Shown here piece after piece: positions 33,201 through 45,400 of a stretch of 64,000 nucleotides of DNA. The translations under genes and the position numbers were made by a program. The stretch's first letter is position 1. Each line of letters begins with the position of its first letter. This DNA is from Trochalopteron elliotii (lineage: Eukaryota; Chordata; Aves; Passeriformes; Leiothrichidae), in the NCBI GenBank assembly GCA_024734555.1, contig JANPWX010019244.1, forward strand, positions 144,326 through 208,325, given 5' to 3'. The notes beneath the pieces were generated by a model. The model searched no databases. It was given only the letters and a program-made list of their open reading frames with translations, and had not been told where the DNA came from.

Positions 33201-36179
33201 CTTTTCAAGATATGTCCTTTCCTAAATAGAAAAGGCTCCTAGCTGGCCACATAATTTTGCAAGTCTAGAAGGAAAAAACCCCAGATTTAAAGGTAACCTT
33301 CAGCAGAGTTATAACCTAGTTGTTTGTTTTTCTGGGAAAGCAGAGTTGTTTACTTCAGATACATCTGGTGCACTGTTGTGGTCAGTAGCTCCCACTGAGT
33401 GTCTACAACATCTTCACTGGGGTGTTAATTCTTGAATTAATTTGGCTCAATTAGGAACATCTACAATTCACATTGAACTTCACAAGTTTGGCTTGGCCAG
33501 TTTTCAGAATATAGGCTGGGATTTTTTGCATGAGGACTTACCTCTCTCACCAGCAGGACTTCACTCCAAAGAAGTACCTGTGATTTAATAAAATCCTTTG
33601 ACACTTGGGTCATCTGCCTCAAAAATGAAGACTGTTTTTTTTTACCACTGAAATTCCCAATCATCACGTTACCAGTTTGGCAGATCTGGTCATTTTTACT
33701 GAGTTAATTTTCATCTCAAAAGAAGCCCTTTTTTCCCTGGCTTTTTAAGCTCATTCTGGCTGTTGGCAAGAGTTCAGTAATGCTTCAGATATTAATGTTT
33801 GTTTTTTAAATAAGTTTGTCCTTTAGGGAAAAAATTAAAGGTACATGTGGCTCCTTAAACATTGTAGGTCTAAATGTTAAGTATGTCAGTGGAGAGACCT
33901 CTCTTTTTAGTTTTACACAGCTTAAATTTGAATTTGTTCAAATGGGTTTTGACCAGTTAATTTGTCTTGACAGCTCTCAGGGTCACATTTAGTTTATCCC
34001 CATAGGTGCCATGCTCTGTAGAAGAATAAAATGCATTCGTCTCATCCAGTTGCCTTTCATTTCCATGTTTCTGTGAATAACTTTGAAATCGTAAGAATTA
34101 TGAGAATTGGATTAAATAAAATGTAAAATAGAATAAATAAAATGCTGGTATTTCCTTAAAATCTTGCTTGAAAGATCCTCTGATGGACAAAATAACCACT
34201 GAAAGTATCAAATGTTGGAAAACTTTTGATTGCACTCATAAAGAAGGAATATCTCTTCCTTTAGTTCATAACCAGTCTCAAATATTTTCATAGAAGTATT
34301 TGCATTATGGTTATGGAATGTCTGTGTGTGGGAGGAGGCTCAATTTGGCTCAAATGATGATATTCCATCATTGGAGGACATTGAGTTGCTCTAAAGGAAA
34401 CAAATCAGGAAGCACATCAGCAATAGTTCATTTTGTGTGGGCAGGAAGTATTAGTGTTAGAGAGTATTGCTCTCTAAAAATACATTGAATCCTAAACTAA
34501 GCTCTGAGGGCACAGAAAATCTTTGAAAATTAGGTGCATGAAGAGAGTGTCTTTTAATGTCACACCTGTTTGTGAAATGAAAGGAAATAATGAGTAGAGT
34601 TTCCTGTGCCCAGACGCCTGGAGAAGCTTGTGACAGCAGAAAATGGGCGACTAGAACAGACTGGGGCCACACAGGAGCTTTGTGAAAATAATTCCATAAA
34701 TTGATTAACACCAAACCAACCAGAAGCTGGGCTACCATTCCAAATGGCTGGGGGTTTTTCCTGCCACGGGTGTGGGAGCCATTCAGGCTTTGCTGCAGCC
34801 CTTTGCTGTTGCTGTCAGCTGTTTTCTCCCACACACAAAGGAGCATCGTTCCCTGGGACAGCAAACTGCACATCAGCACATGCTATGCAAATCACAGCCA
34901 CTCAAAACCCTCTCCCTCTATAGAGGAATATTCAGAGAACCATCTCCCTTAATAACAGGCGTCTACAGCTGCCAAGAGGTCTGCTATTGTACCAAAATTC
35001 AAAGAATTCAGTGTCTGCAAAGAAGGAGCTCATGGGTTTGCACGTGAGCGGCAGTGACAGTGGGAAATACAGTCAGGCTACAGCATAAATAGGAATTATA
35101 TGACAAAAAAGGGTTTATCTCACAGCCCTTCCAACAGTTTTCTTTAAAACACTTCTAGTCCTGGAACTGAGACAGGTGTTTCCATCTGTAGATAAGAAAA
35201 GATGTAAATGGTTTTTAGATGCACAAGTGCCCTGAAAATTAGTGGAGTTCAGGGTCTTTCTCAGACAGCAAATGCATACTTCTACTCAGGTTCCCCTGGC
35301 CTGAATCCCAGACAAAGTGAACACCTTTCACTTTGGAGCTGGAAGCAAAAGTCAGTGCACTTTATGAAGGACAATCAGTTCACATCAAGATCACCACAGC
35401 AAACAAACCATCCAGCCCATGTGTTTTCAGGGGGAAAAAAAAAAGATACTACAGAGGAGAGAGGTATCTGGCATTTTTCCAGGAAAATTAAGGTAGTAAA
35501 CCCAGTAACATCTGCCCAGAAAAAGGAGAATATTAAATAATTATTTAGAACATCTAAAGAGTAGCAGATGCATAATGAACGTCTGGAAAGGGTGGGAATC
35601 TCAAACAGAGACACAGTGATCAATAAAATACTGAAGGAGAAGCACAGAAAAAGCAAGATTAGGTCATGGGGGTGAGATCTCAGCTGTGCACCTGGGGGAT
35701 TCTGACAGGATCATGTTTGCAACTGGAAAAGAACAGACAGAAGGTTATGCACTCAAAGCCTAAGTTTATACTGCTGTATTAAGTTCTCAGCCTTGAACTG
35801 GGAAAAGAATGATTTACCTGATACTGAGGGCAGTCAGAGACAACTGTATTTAATAAAACCAGAATAGCAGGTGACAATATCTGCCTTCATCGATTGGTAA
35901 CTTCTATCAGGACAGAATTTTCTGAAACACTTTTCCAGCCTTTCAGTCCACTGTTTCACAGGAGAAGCTTTCCCAACTCAAACCCTCAGGAATGAACCAA
36001 AGAACTAAAGCTGACTCACTAAGGAAAAATTATCTGGATATATTCTATTTCCAACAGGCACAGTGATTGACATGAAACCTTTAAAATGGGAGGCAGAATG
36101 TAAAAAAACACATCAGTGTTTCAGGGATCCACATTCCATGTAAATTCCTGCTGGCTTACCACAGCTGAAGAGCACTAAG
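33201..36179. other. Intron 1, nothing recognised
   Basis: No exon or repeat family was recognised. Open frames around 34457-35047 overlap on both strands and look like chance. Confidence 0.6.
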
Positions 36180-36218
36180 TGATTTTGAGGTCTTTTCCAA
36201 CCTCGATGATTCCATAAT
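36180..36218 (+). mobile_element. CR1 3'-end fragment
   Basis: GAGGTCTTTTCCAACCTCGA followed by TGATTCCATAATT resembles the last 35 bases or so of a CR1 element. It is too short to assign firmly. Confidence 0.55.
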
Positions 36219-38990
36219 TACAGTTTCAACAAGCAGCTGTGTATCTTCAGGATCTGCTCCTGTGGAAAGTCAATTCTGAAAATCCTCTGGAGCAGTTTAG
36301 ACACTCTAAATGGTAGAGGTTTAACCTGGCATTTTTCGACAGTCTAGTTAAGAAAAAGCCATCAACTAGAAACGTGGTTGGGGAAGGATGAATAACCTTT
36401 GAAAGAGGATAAAGAAACTTGATGGAAACATGATAAATCCACCTTTTGGTGCCCCTTAATGTGCCACTGAGACACCCTGAATTCCACATCCAGCTCTGGA
36501 CTCAGATCCTAATGCATTTAGATGATTTTAGAATTTGGTTTGTTCTTCTAATGAATCTTCAGGCTTTGAGGGCTCTTCACAAGCTTTGTAGTGTCCATCC
36601 TAACACTGGGAGTACCCAATCCTGCTGATGGAAGCTTGAAGTCTGACAAGGATGGTCCTTGGGATGTGAAATGGCCTTTTTGTTCATTCATCTGAGACAG
36701 GGGATGACTGGAAATGCTGACACAAAAGCGAGAGCTCTCCCAGGCAACTGGAAAATTCACATGAAATATCCATGGGACAAGTGGAAAGCCACAGCAGGAG
36801 GAAGGGGGGAGGTGGAGCTGGGGGAGTCTGTGCTGATGCCCTTGTCAGCTTTCCAGGTGAAGTCAGTGAGGGAATTCTGAGCCATCTCCACCTCAGCAGA
36901 GCAAGCACTCCTTGTGCTGCCTTCTCTTGGGAAGCAAAGACATGCAGCAGGACTGGCTTTTCCAGAGGTGTTTCCATGGGAAAGGCTCTGCAGGGATGCT
37001 GTGAGGACACACCTACCAAACTTCATCTGGATCCTCCGGGCTGACAGATGAAGTGCATGTTTAGATGGCTTTCACAGCTAATTTCAGTCCAGTCCAGTGG
37101 GTTACACATGAAAACTGCTTTCACCAGCCCTGTCACATCCCAGTGCCTCAGCAGCCACTCTCACAGTGGGGTGGTGGCAAACCATCAGTGCCTTGCTCAG
37201 GGCTGTGTCTCTGGAAGGTGTCCCACAGCTTGTGCTACCATTATTATGCACTTACACCACCAGGCCTTCATGATTTATCCAACGATCAGGTTGTTCAAAT
37301 TAACCTTTTACAATTGACTTCACTCGAAATAAATGGGTCAGTTATTTCCTTTCATACCTTGTTGGCTTCAACCAGGTTTGTCTTGGTTTTTAAGGCAGTG
37401 GATGAAGAGAATAATGTAGATGCTATGAAATGCAAATTCATGTGCATATGTGGGTAATTTATACACTTTTTTTTGCAAAGCTGAGAAAAAAGAACAAAAG
37501 TACCATTTGGTTTCATAAAGATGTCACAAAAGTAACAGACAGCTAGCTGTTTAATTTTATTAAAATCCATTGTCTTTTCTACCTGTGAAACCCAGAAATA
37601 TTCTAGAATACAGCCAAGTAGCCTGTAAAATAAATACTGTTTGACAAAATATAGTTTTCAAAAGCAACATTTTCCAGTGCCAAATCAGCATGAAACACCT
37701 TCCAAGAACAATGGTGTTACTGTTTAGGAGGAAGATTATTTCCCTTTTACCAGGCTACAGAAATGTGAACTTTGAATTTCAGCTCTTCAGTTCTGACCTC
37801 AAGAGGTGCCAGTGGGAGCACAGATGGATGATGTGGCAGAGATTTTCTAAAGTGCTGCACAGAAAAATAAATCAATATTTATGAAATTGTCTCTCTCCTT
37901 GGAAGACAAAATTGTGCTGAACTTCAATGCGTTCTGCAAAGTTTTTAAGTAGCATTTAAAAAGTCCAAGGTAAGAAAAGTCTGTGCTGTTAGTCTGGCAG
38001 CATTTCTGCTCCAGGCTGAAGTGAACTGATGGGTGGCATTCACCTGTCAGCCATTAAATTCCCATAAATCTGTCCATGCAATCCACCCAGCGTGCTGTAA
38101 ATGTTAACATTGCACAAATCCTGACTTTAAAGGCTCATTTGTTCATTTGGTGTTTGCTTTCTTCTCAAAAACATTTTTGTTTCAATTCTCTCAGGCTTTT
38201 GGAAAGGATATGTCCCTGTACAAACAGCACTATTTTAAATATACTACTGAAATTCCTTGGCTCCAATAAACCATATTTTAATGGTTCTGTTGGACGATGG
38301 GTCCCAGCCTAACCCTGAGCTGCTCTCAGAAAATACAATCAATGTGCTCAGGTGTTCAGGCCTTAAACATCCAATATCCTGAGCACACAGAAACAGTTCA
38401 GGGCAGAAAAGAGCCTGAAGATTATGATCCAGTTCTCCCTGCAGCCTCCAAAAAGCTGCTTGGAAAAAGACTCAGGAGCCTCTTTGATCTCCAATACGCA
38501 GGGAAAGGTGTGAGGGGACAGTTGTGAAAAACTCTGGGTTTTCATTACCACCTCCAGCTCTTTTAGCAAGAACTGCAGAACTTGTCACTGATTAAATAAC
38601 ACACTTGGTCATTTAGTTAATTGCCTGTGTCTCCGAGATAAACAAAATCACTTGAGCAAAACTGGCTGCTGATTTTTACATGGCTGTGAGGTATGTGATA
38701 GTGAGCTTTTTGGTGTGGATTTAAAACACAGTTTTCCTTAAATACCAAGATGATGTCGAGAGAACACACTCTAAATATATAAATCTGAATAGTTACTGCC
38801 TCAGCATGCTTCTCCTCAAGATCTCCATTCCTAAACAACTTAATCATGTGAACAAGCTCCATGCATTTTGCTGTGCTAAAATATTCTGTGTAGGATATGG
38901 AAAATACAAGTACACTTCCAACACATCTTGCTGTTTGGAAACTGGATCTCTCCAGAGGCAATTCCTGCCTTCTTAGTTTCATGTTCCTCT
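36219..38990. other. Intron 1, nothing recognised
   Basis: Overlapping open frames around 36659-37457 have no recognisable domain and no codon pattern I trust. No repeats were recognised. Confidence 0.55.
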
Positions 38991-39210
38991 TTAGATTAAA
39001 TATCAGGGAGAAATCCTTCTCTGTGAGAGTGGGGAGGCCCTGGCACAGGGTGCCCGGAGAAACTGTGGCTGCCCCTGGATCCCTGGAAGTGTCCAAGGCA
39101 AGGTTGGATGGGGCTTGGAGCAGCCTGGGATAGTGGGAGGTGCCCCTGCCCATGGCAGGGGGTGGAATGAGATGATCTCCAAGGTCCCTTCTACCTCAAA
39201 GCCTCCTTGG
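38991..39210 (+). mobile_element. CR1 LINE 3' end, 5'-truncated
   Basis: About 220 bases: TTAGATTAAATATCAGGGAG, GGCACAGGGTGCCCGGAGAA, TGGAAGTGTCCAAGGCAAGG, CCCATGGCAGGGGGTGGAAT, AAGGTCCCTTCTACCTCAAA. A minus-strand open frame across it (38617-39153) is an artefact of the repeat. Confidence 0.95.
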
Positions 39211-39501
39211 GTGCAGGGCCAAGGCAGAAAATTCCAGGAAATTCAGGTCTGCACACACACGTGTGCTGTTACACACATCAATGTACACATTGATATCTTA
39301 GCAGAAAGAATGCCAGCAAAGTGTGGGGGCCCAAACTGTGCCCAGAATGAGTGGGAAGAGCAGTGCCATGGATGGCTGCATGGAGGGGGCTGGGATGTGA
39401 GCCTGGAGCTGGGATGAGCCACGGCTGCTGTGAGCCACAAGCACACCTGGGCCATGGAAATGGAAGAGCCTTTGTAAGGCCGTGCCATGTCCATGTGCAT
39501 G
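39211..39501. other. Intron 1 between CR1 and LTR
   Basis: Ends in a small run of CATGTCCATG-type repeats (39481-39507), the target-site neighbourhood of the next LTR. Nothing else was recognised. Confidence 0.55.
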
Positions 39502-39507
39502 TCCATG

Positions 39508-40233
39508 TGTTGGGGAAGATGAAAGTTTAACAGGGAAATTTTACAGGTATGAATGCTTAGCAGAAGGCTCTCTGAATGTAAAACCTGTAAGTGAAATAGA
39601 AATGAAAGCAAGTTTTGATATAGAAGAATAAAGGATGTCTAAAGTTAGAATTGCTGAGCCAGTTGCCACTGGACAATGAAGAAAGCAAAGGTTAAGTTGA
39701 GTTGGAAGGAGGTTTTATGGCTAGAGCAAAGGATGTTGACCACAGAGATGTTTTTACCCAGCAAAAATAAGTCTCAAGAAAGGCAGAAGATACCATAGGC
39801 AAACAAAAATGTGTTTTTTGTTTCAAAAAACATTTTCACATTTTCAGCTAGAAAAAAGGTCTAAGAATTTTCCACAGGAAGAAAACAAGAGAACAATTTT
39901 AAGCTTATACTGTAACATATTAACTCAATGTGATTGGGCAGTACTAACCATAATATGGTAATGACAGTAGTTATGATAAGTTAAAGGTAATGGTAAAGGT
40001 ATTGTGTGTGATGCTGATTGGTTTTTATGCATTAAGATGCTCAGCAAAGAAAACTATAAAATGCATTGTAACCAGAACTAAAGTGGCTTCAGGAAGGCCT
40101 AAACTGTAGCTGGCAGCTTTAAGTGTGGCTCTGTCACCCAGGACCAAGGACTGCTGTAACATCTTTGATACAATAAACAGCATTTTGAGGAGCCACCCGT
40201 TGCCCCAACATCCTTGGGGACACGTCTTCTACA
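39508..40233 (+). mobile_element. Solo LTR, ERVK-like, with 6-bp duplication
   Basis: This 726-base element starts TGTTGGGG and ends CTTCTACA, in standard TG...CA form. It is flanked by identical TCCATG at 39502-39507 and 40234-40239. Six-base duplications are typical of beta-retrovirus/ERVK integrases. A TATAAAA at 40055-40061 and an AATAAA at 40172-40177 fit the U3, R and U5 order on the plus strand. No internal viral genes adjoin it, so it is a solo LTR. The clean duplication suggests a fairly young insertion. It carries its own promoter-like and polyadenylation signals in the sense of the host gene. Confidence 0.92.
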
Positions 40234-40239
40234 TCCATG

Positions 40240-40273
40240 TGCATGTCCATCTGTCTGGATGCTTTCTAGGTGA
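40240..40273. other. Short spacer between two LTRs
   Basis: Only 34 bases of host sequence separate the two target-site duplications. Confidence 0.85.
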
Positions 40274-40278
40274 CACAG

Positions 40279-40978
40279 TGTAGTGGTTTGAAAGCAAAAC
40301 TAGTGAGACACTCCAAGTCAGAAATACGATTTAATTGGAAGGGGAAAAAAGTAAAATAAAATAAATGCAATAATACAAAAGACCACTAACAGAGTCAGAA
40401 TACAACCTGATGCCCTGTTGGTCAGGGTGCTGGAAGCAGTCCAAAAGTGAGCCCTCCGGGAGTGGCAGATGTCCTGTTGGAAGTAGAGATGGTCCTGTAG
40501 AGAAAAAGGGTCCAGAGATGGGTCCAGTCTTCCTTCAGGAGTCCTGTGGGAACAGTGGATATCTGGTGACACTTGTGGCTCCTTTTTATCTGGGTGAAAA
40601 TGATTTGGCTCTTCTTCCCTGGGTGGAGCATCTCACAATGGGATGATGTAATGTGTCATGTCATTGGTGAGCTTGAATGGCCCATTAACAGGAGATATCC
40701 CCATGGAGGAGATAAGGAGCACTGGGATGATGTAATGTGTCATGTCATTGGTGAGCTTTAATGGCCCATTAACAGGAGATATACCCATGGAGGTAATGGG
40801 AGGGTGAGCAGAGATAAGAAACAACACCCCACCCAGTTTTAACAGCTGGCTTGTTATCAGAAAGGCAGCTGCCCTCTCCCTCCTGGAGTTACAACAGAAA
40901 AAGAAATAAAAACATCCCCAACCAGGTTTCAACAGATGGGATAGAATAAACATTTTTTTGGTTACAAAATCCAAGACA
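40279..40978 (-). mobile_element. Solo LTR, ERVL-like, with 5-bp duplication
   Basis: This 700-base LTR runs from TGTAGTGG to CCAAGACA between identical CACAG copies at 40274-40278 and 40979-40983. Five-base duplications suit ERVL-type integration. On the minus strand it has a TATA-like GATAAAAAGG (40581-40590) and ATTAAA (40330-40335), giving U3-R-U5 order. Its core matches 32442-33200, but the 3' end (left side here) differs, so the two belong to different subfamilies. It has an internal tandem duplication (40641-40796) and no viral genes. Confidence 0.92.
40641..40796. repeat. 84-bp tandem duplication inside the LTR
   Basis: GGATGATGTAATGTGTCATG starts at 40641 and again at 40725. The following 70 bases or so are nearly identical, including GGCCCATTAACAGGAGATAT. 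The related LTR at 32442-33200 has one copy. It lies in the U3 part, where retroviral enhancers often duplicate. Confidence 0.9.
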
Positions 40979-40983
40979 CACAG

Positions 40984-42282
40984 CTTGCTCAGGGTGCCAC
41001 CATTCCAGAGGTGCTCCCGTGGGATGAGCTCACTGGCACACGTGGTTGCGGGCAGGACAAATGGATGCAAAACTTGAGCACAGATTTGTGCAAAGACGTG
41101 TGAGGGAGGTGCTGCTGCTGCTTTCCAAATATTGATGAGGAGCTGCTGAAAGCAGAGTCGTCACCCACCTCCTTTGCCTGCTCAGTTTCTAAAATTGAAC
41201 ACAGATTGAGTAAGAACTGGCTGTTAAACCGAAAACAAACCCCACACTCACTTCTGACCTCATCCAGAGCTTGATTTTCTACTCTAATGTTCTTCCCAAC
41301 AGTTTTATGTGCCTTCTGCCAAAAGGAACAGCTCACTGGAGTACCTGCAATTTCTCCCTTGGGTATTATTAACTATAAAAATACCTATATTCAGCCCCAG
41401 TATGTTTAATATGTCTCTGTTTGTTCATATATCACATACAAATAACTGTAATTATGTACTGTCCTAAGAGAATGTGATGGAATAAAATGCCAAACCACAT
41501 TTTGAATTCCTCATTTGTTGTCAATTTTTGTGGGTGCAATTTTCTAAAAAATGACAAGGTCTACTCAAGTTTAAGCCATATTACTTTTAAGCTGTTTGAG
41601 GGAAGAACTAGTCCATTATTTTCCACTTCTTTCCTAGTCCCTTACAATCCATATGCACTGCAGCCAGGCCTTGGTGATAAATAGCTCTGCAGAAGGTAAA
41701 AGGTTCTCATTTTCTTTGATTCCACCTGCAGGTTGGCAGCTTCATTTCAACCAATATTTCAATCTCACTCTTTAGCTCAGATAAATTTCAGTCAGGTTCA
41801 TTCCATGCCATTTTTGTTTCACCAACAGGTTCTTGCTTCCAAAACAGTAGGTTTTTTTTTTTTCCTTAAAAAGAAATTAGATATACTTTAAGTATTCCAA
41901 TTTAAGAGAGGGCGATGTAAACCCCACAATTTTTAAAAGTGAATTCGGTATTGATAGTCAGACCTAGATGTCTTTTTAACTGTAACCAGTAGTATAAATG
42001 TTCCAGGAGTGAGTCATAGTTTGAATTTTTGCCAAGAATGACGTGATTTAGTATCTCCCAAAGCCAGCTCTTTTTCCAGCACACTATTGTTAACTGGCAT
42101 TTGATATATTATAGCAACATTCTTCACAGCTCCTCAGATAAGGTTCAGTCAGGAGTCCAGTTACATTTGCTATTTTCCTTTTTCCCTCCTCTTTTTTCAG
42201 ACCATCTCATTCAGCTTTGTTTACAAACTAGACTACTTGACCCAAAATAAAATAATGGTACAAAATTTCAAGCAAATGTTTT
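40984..42282. other. Intron 1, nothing recognised
   Basis: No exon or repeat family was recognised. A T-run occurs near 41851. Confidence 0.6.
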
Positions 42283-42461
42283 CATCTCTATCTCTATCTC
42301 TATCTCTATCTCTATCTCTATCTCTATCTCTATCTCTATCTCTCTATATCTATATCTATCTATATCTATATCTATATCTATATCTATATCTATATCTATA
42401 TCTATATCTATATCTATATCTATATCTATATCTATATCTATATCTATATCTATATCTATCT
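42283..42461. repeat. Compound hexanucleotide microsatellite
   Basis: About ten (TCTCTA) units are followed by about twenty (TATATC) units, 180 bases in all. The switch from CTCTAT to CTATAT suggests one C-to-A change that then spread by slippage. Frames through it read as alternating two-residue peptides (SL/YL or EI/DI) and are not genes. Confidence 0.97.
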
Positions 42462-45400
42462 CCACTTAAAGTGTCCATGGTTTGGCTTTTTCCCGCCTGC
42501 ATTTCTGTGGTGGTGAGTGTTTGAAGTTCTGAATGCCACAGACATTGCAAACAAGTTCACTTTCTATTTAAGAGCCAGGAGATGATTCAGAGCTATCTAA
42601 ACTACCGTTCTTAGAAGGACTTGGTTTCCAGGAGCTAATCCTGGGGTGGGGTTTAAACCAAGGTCTAAGACACTAGGCTAGACTGAAGCTGCATATTTTC
42701 AGTTCTGTGCATTACATGGCAGCAAAACCAAAGTCACATCCCTGAACATATTTATTGAATTTCTCGAAGATTTTCTAAATGCGTAATTTCCAGGAAACTT
42801 CAGTTACATCTTCAATATTCCCAGGATTTTGTAGGCAATACAGTGTTCAAGTAATTTTGTAAATCATTGGTACAATGTCACTAAAAATATTTGTTAACAA
42901 ACTGAAAGTAAGACCTTTGCAATTTAGGTTCATAATATATCATCTAATATAAAGATATAGTGATGGCAAACAAGCTTGTTTTTATTTTAACCAATCATCA
43001 AACTGGCAGCAGAATGCTGCAAATACATGTGGAAAAAAAGAGAGACTGTTTAAATCTTGTATGGGATTCCTCTGAAATTGTGCTGCTGTTTCCTGAGAGG
43101 GTGAGCTGGTAAATCCTGCCAAACGCTGCAAACCACCATGTCAAGTTCCCCAATCCCCCAGTTACTCCAGCAGGTTTTCAGATCTTCGGGCACCAGACAA
43201 CTCTTCTTTGAATCTCCAAAGAGAAAAACTCTGCAGCAGAGATGTGCCTTGAAGCTGGAACATTTATTCATGGATCAATGGGTGGCATTGCTTGAGAGGA
43301 GCCAGCAGCCTTGCAGTCTTATTCCTGTCAGTATGTTTTGATGTTAGACTGGAGCAGATTTGTCTAACACTTGAAAGGAGTCTTGGGATGAAGAAAAAAA
43401 AAAAAAAAAGGAGAAATGAGATCAAACAGAGGCCTGATTATATAGTGTTTAAATAGGAGCTTCTGGGACATATCTAGCAGTTCAGAAATATTAATCTTAT
43501 ACCCACTTGTTTTTTTTGGTGCAAGTAAAAAGATTATACTTCTAAACCAACAAGTAGTGGTCCAAAAGTGCAGGGTGAAGGGCTGAGAGGTGAGCTGTTG
43601 TTTACATTTTCACTTGGGGAAAAAAGGGGTTGTTTCACTGTGTGCCTTGGGATGTCAAAGGAAGGCACCACATTGACCCAGTTTTACATCCTGGTCAGAG
43701 GTACAAGTTATTCCTTTTTGTAGGGGAAACATTGCCTGGATGCAATTTTTTTTTTTTTTCTGCTACAGGAAAAAGGGAAATGGAACTCAAATGTGAGCAC
43801 TCTTACAAGAAAAGAACCTGCTCAGGAGTTCACAGCAGCAGAGGTGTAAAAGGCAAAATCATGCTCAGTGTTGAGATTAATCCATTAGTGCAGAAGCTGC
43901 TTCTGTGTGGGAGCACATGCCTGCCTTCCTGGCAGGAATTTGTAGTGGAATATTTGTGATGGGAGAAAGTACATAACAAACTTTATAAGAAAGGTCAGCT
44001 TTGGCCTGCAAACCCTCACTGGTGCTGGGTCTGAACGAGGGTCATACAGGATTTAAACATTGCTCCAAAAAATATCTCCAGGTTTTGCTGTGCAGAAAAT
44101 CTTCCAACTGCAACCTAAGGCAGACCTCAGGGAAACACTCCTCCAAATGAAGCTGAAATGCTGCACAAACTGTAATGCTGGCATGGACAAATCAACACTT
44201 TAAACATCACAAAGAGAGCTGTTGAGTGTATCTACTTCTGATCATGAACACGTTGTTTTTCCAAGACCAGTCTTGGCGTTAAAGATTGGTTTTCTATTTT
44301 TTTTTAAAGGTATTTGTAAAATGTTCTGGGGTTGTTTTTTAGCATTCAGGGAGGAATCAGTCTAATGTAAATAAACGAAGTGCCTGTACTGAAAACTGCA
44401 GAATAGGGCACTCAAATCCAAAATATTTTCAGATAAATCCACAGCAGGCAAAGTGAACCAACCCATGATAACAAGATTGGTTCCCTTGCTCCAGACAGGT
44501 TTGGAGTTCAGTCCTTTTATTTCATTTCAAGGCTCTGTTGCAGACACCAGGGTAACCATTTCCAGAAATACACCTACTGTGGACATGCAGATGTGGGGAA
44601 TTACGAGTGCTTCACTTTGTTCCTGAAATTCTCTACACTTGAAGTAGAGGAAAATTTGGTTAGCTTACAGGGGTCCATAACCAATTTTACATCTTTCCTG
44701 TGGACTGACCTCTGGGAAGTAATTCCACTTTTTATAACCAGAAAGTCACTGTGTTCCTCCCTGAGAACTTTTTGCCTCAGCCCTAAAGAAAGATTTCCAG
44801 ATCAGAGGCTTGGTAGTAATGTTGTTCCAGTCGTTGCTGGTGTGAATAAAGAAGGAATTTGGTACCTCATAAGGAATGAAAAATTAATTTGAACAGCACA
44901 ATTGTACTAAGTTTCTCTTTATTTGCTTGGCATCTTATGTTTTTGCAGTCATATATAACAATAAAAAAATGCTTTAATTATTTAAGAAGTTCTGTGAATG
45001 CTGAGACAGTCAATCAAACCTAGATTTGAAAATGGTTTTTTTCCCCTACTATTAAGGACTTAATTCATCCAGTGATTGGCATTCAGTGTTTAGCACTTTG
45101 TAAAACTTCCCAGTTTTATACCATAAACATTTCCATCCAATTTCTCCCCTCCTGGTAAATGAGGAGCATCACATGAGCCCAGGAATTAAACACATCAAAC
45201 TGAGCTTTGTCAAGGGGGCTCTGAATGACAGATGCTGACCTATATATTCCTGAAAGATCTCTAAAACTTGCTCCCAGTTAGGAGATGGTGGTGATGCCTT
45301 AATGGCTTTGTGATTCCAGGAGTTATTCATGCTCCAATTTTTCCCTCTGTGTTGATGCCAGCACAAGTATTCTCTGAAGGGGGTTTGGAACAACAAAATT

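Noticed and set aside
32437..33205. Target-site duplication around the first LTR
   Set aside because: GTTTC and CTTTT agree at only three of five positions, so no duplication is claimed.
38617..39153. 178-codon open frame on -
   Set aside because: Its first third reads the reverse complement of a CR1 tail; the rest has no family resemblance.
42237..42550. Frames with alternating SL/YL or EI/DI residues
   Set aside because: Direct translation of the hexanucleotide microsatellite.
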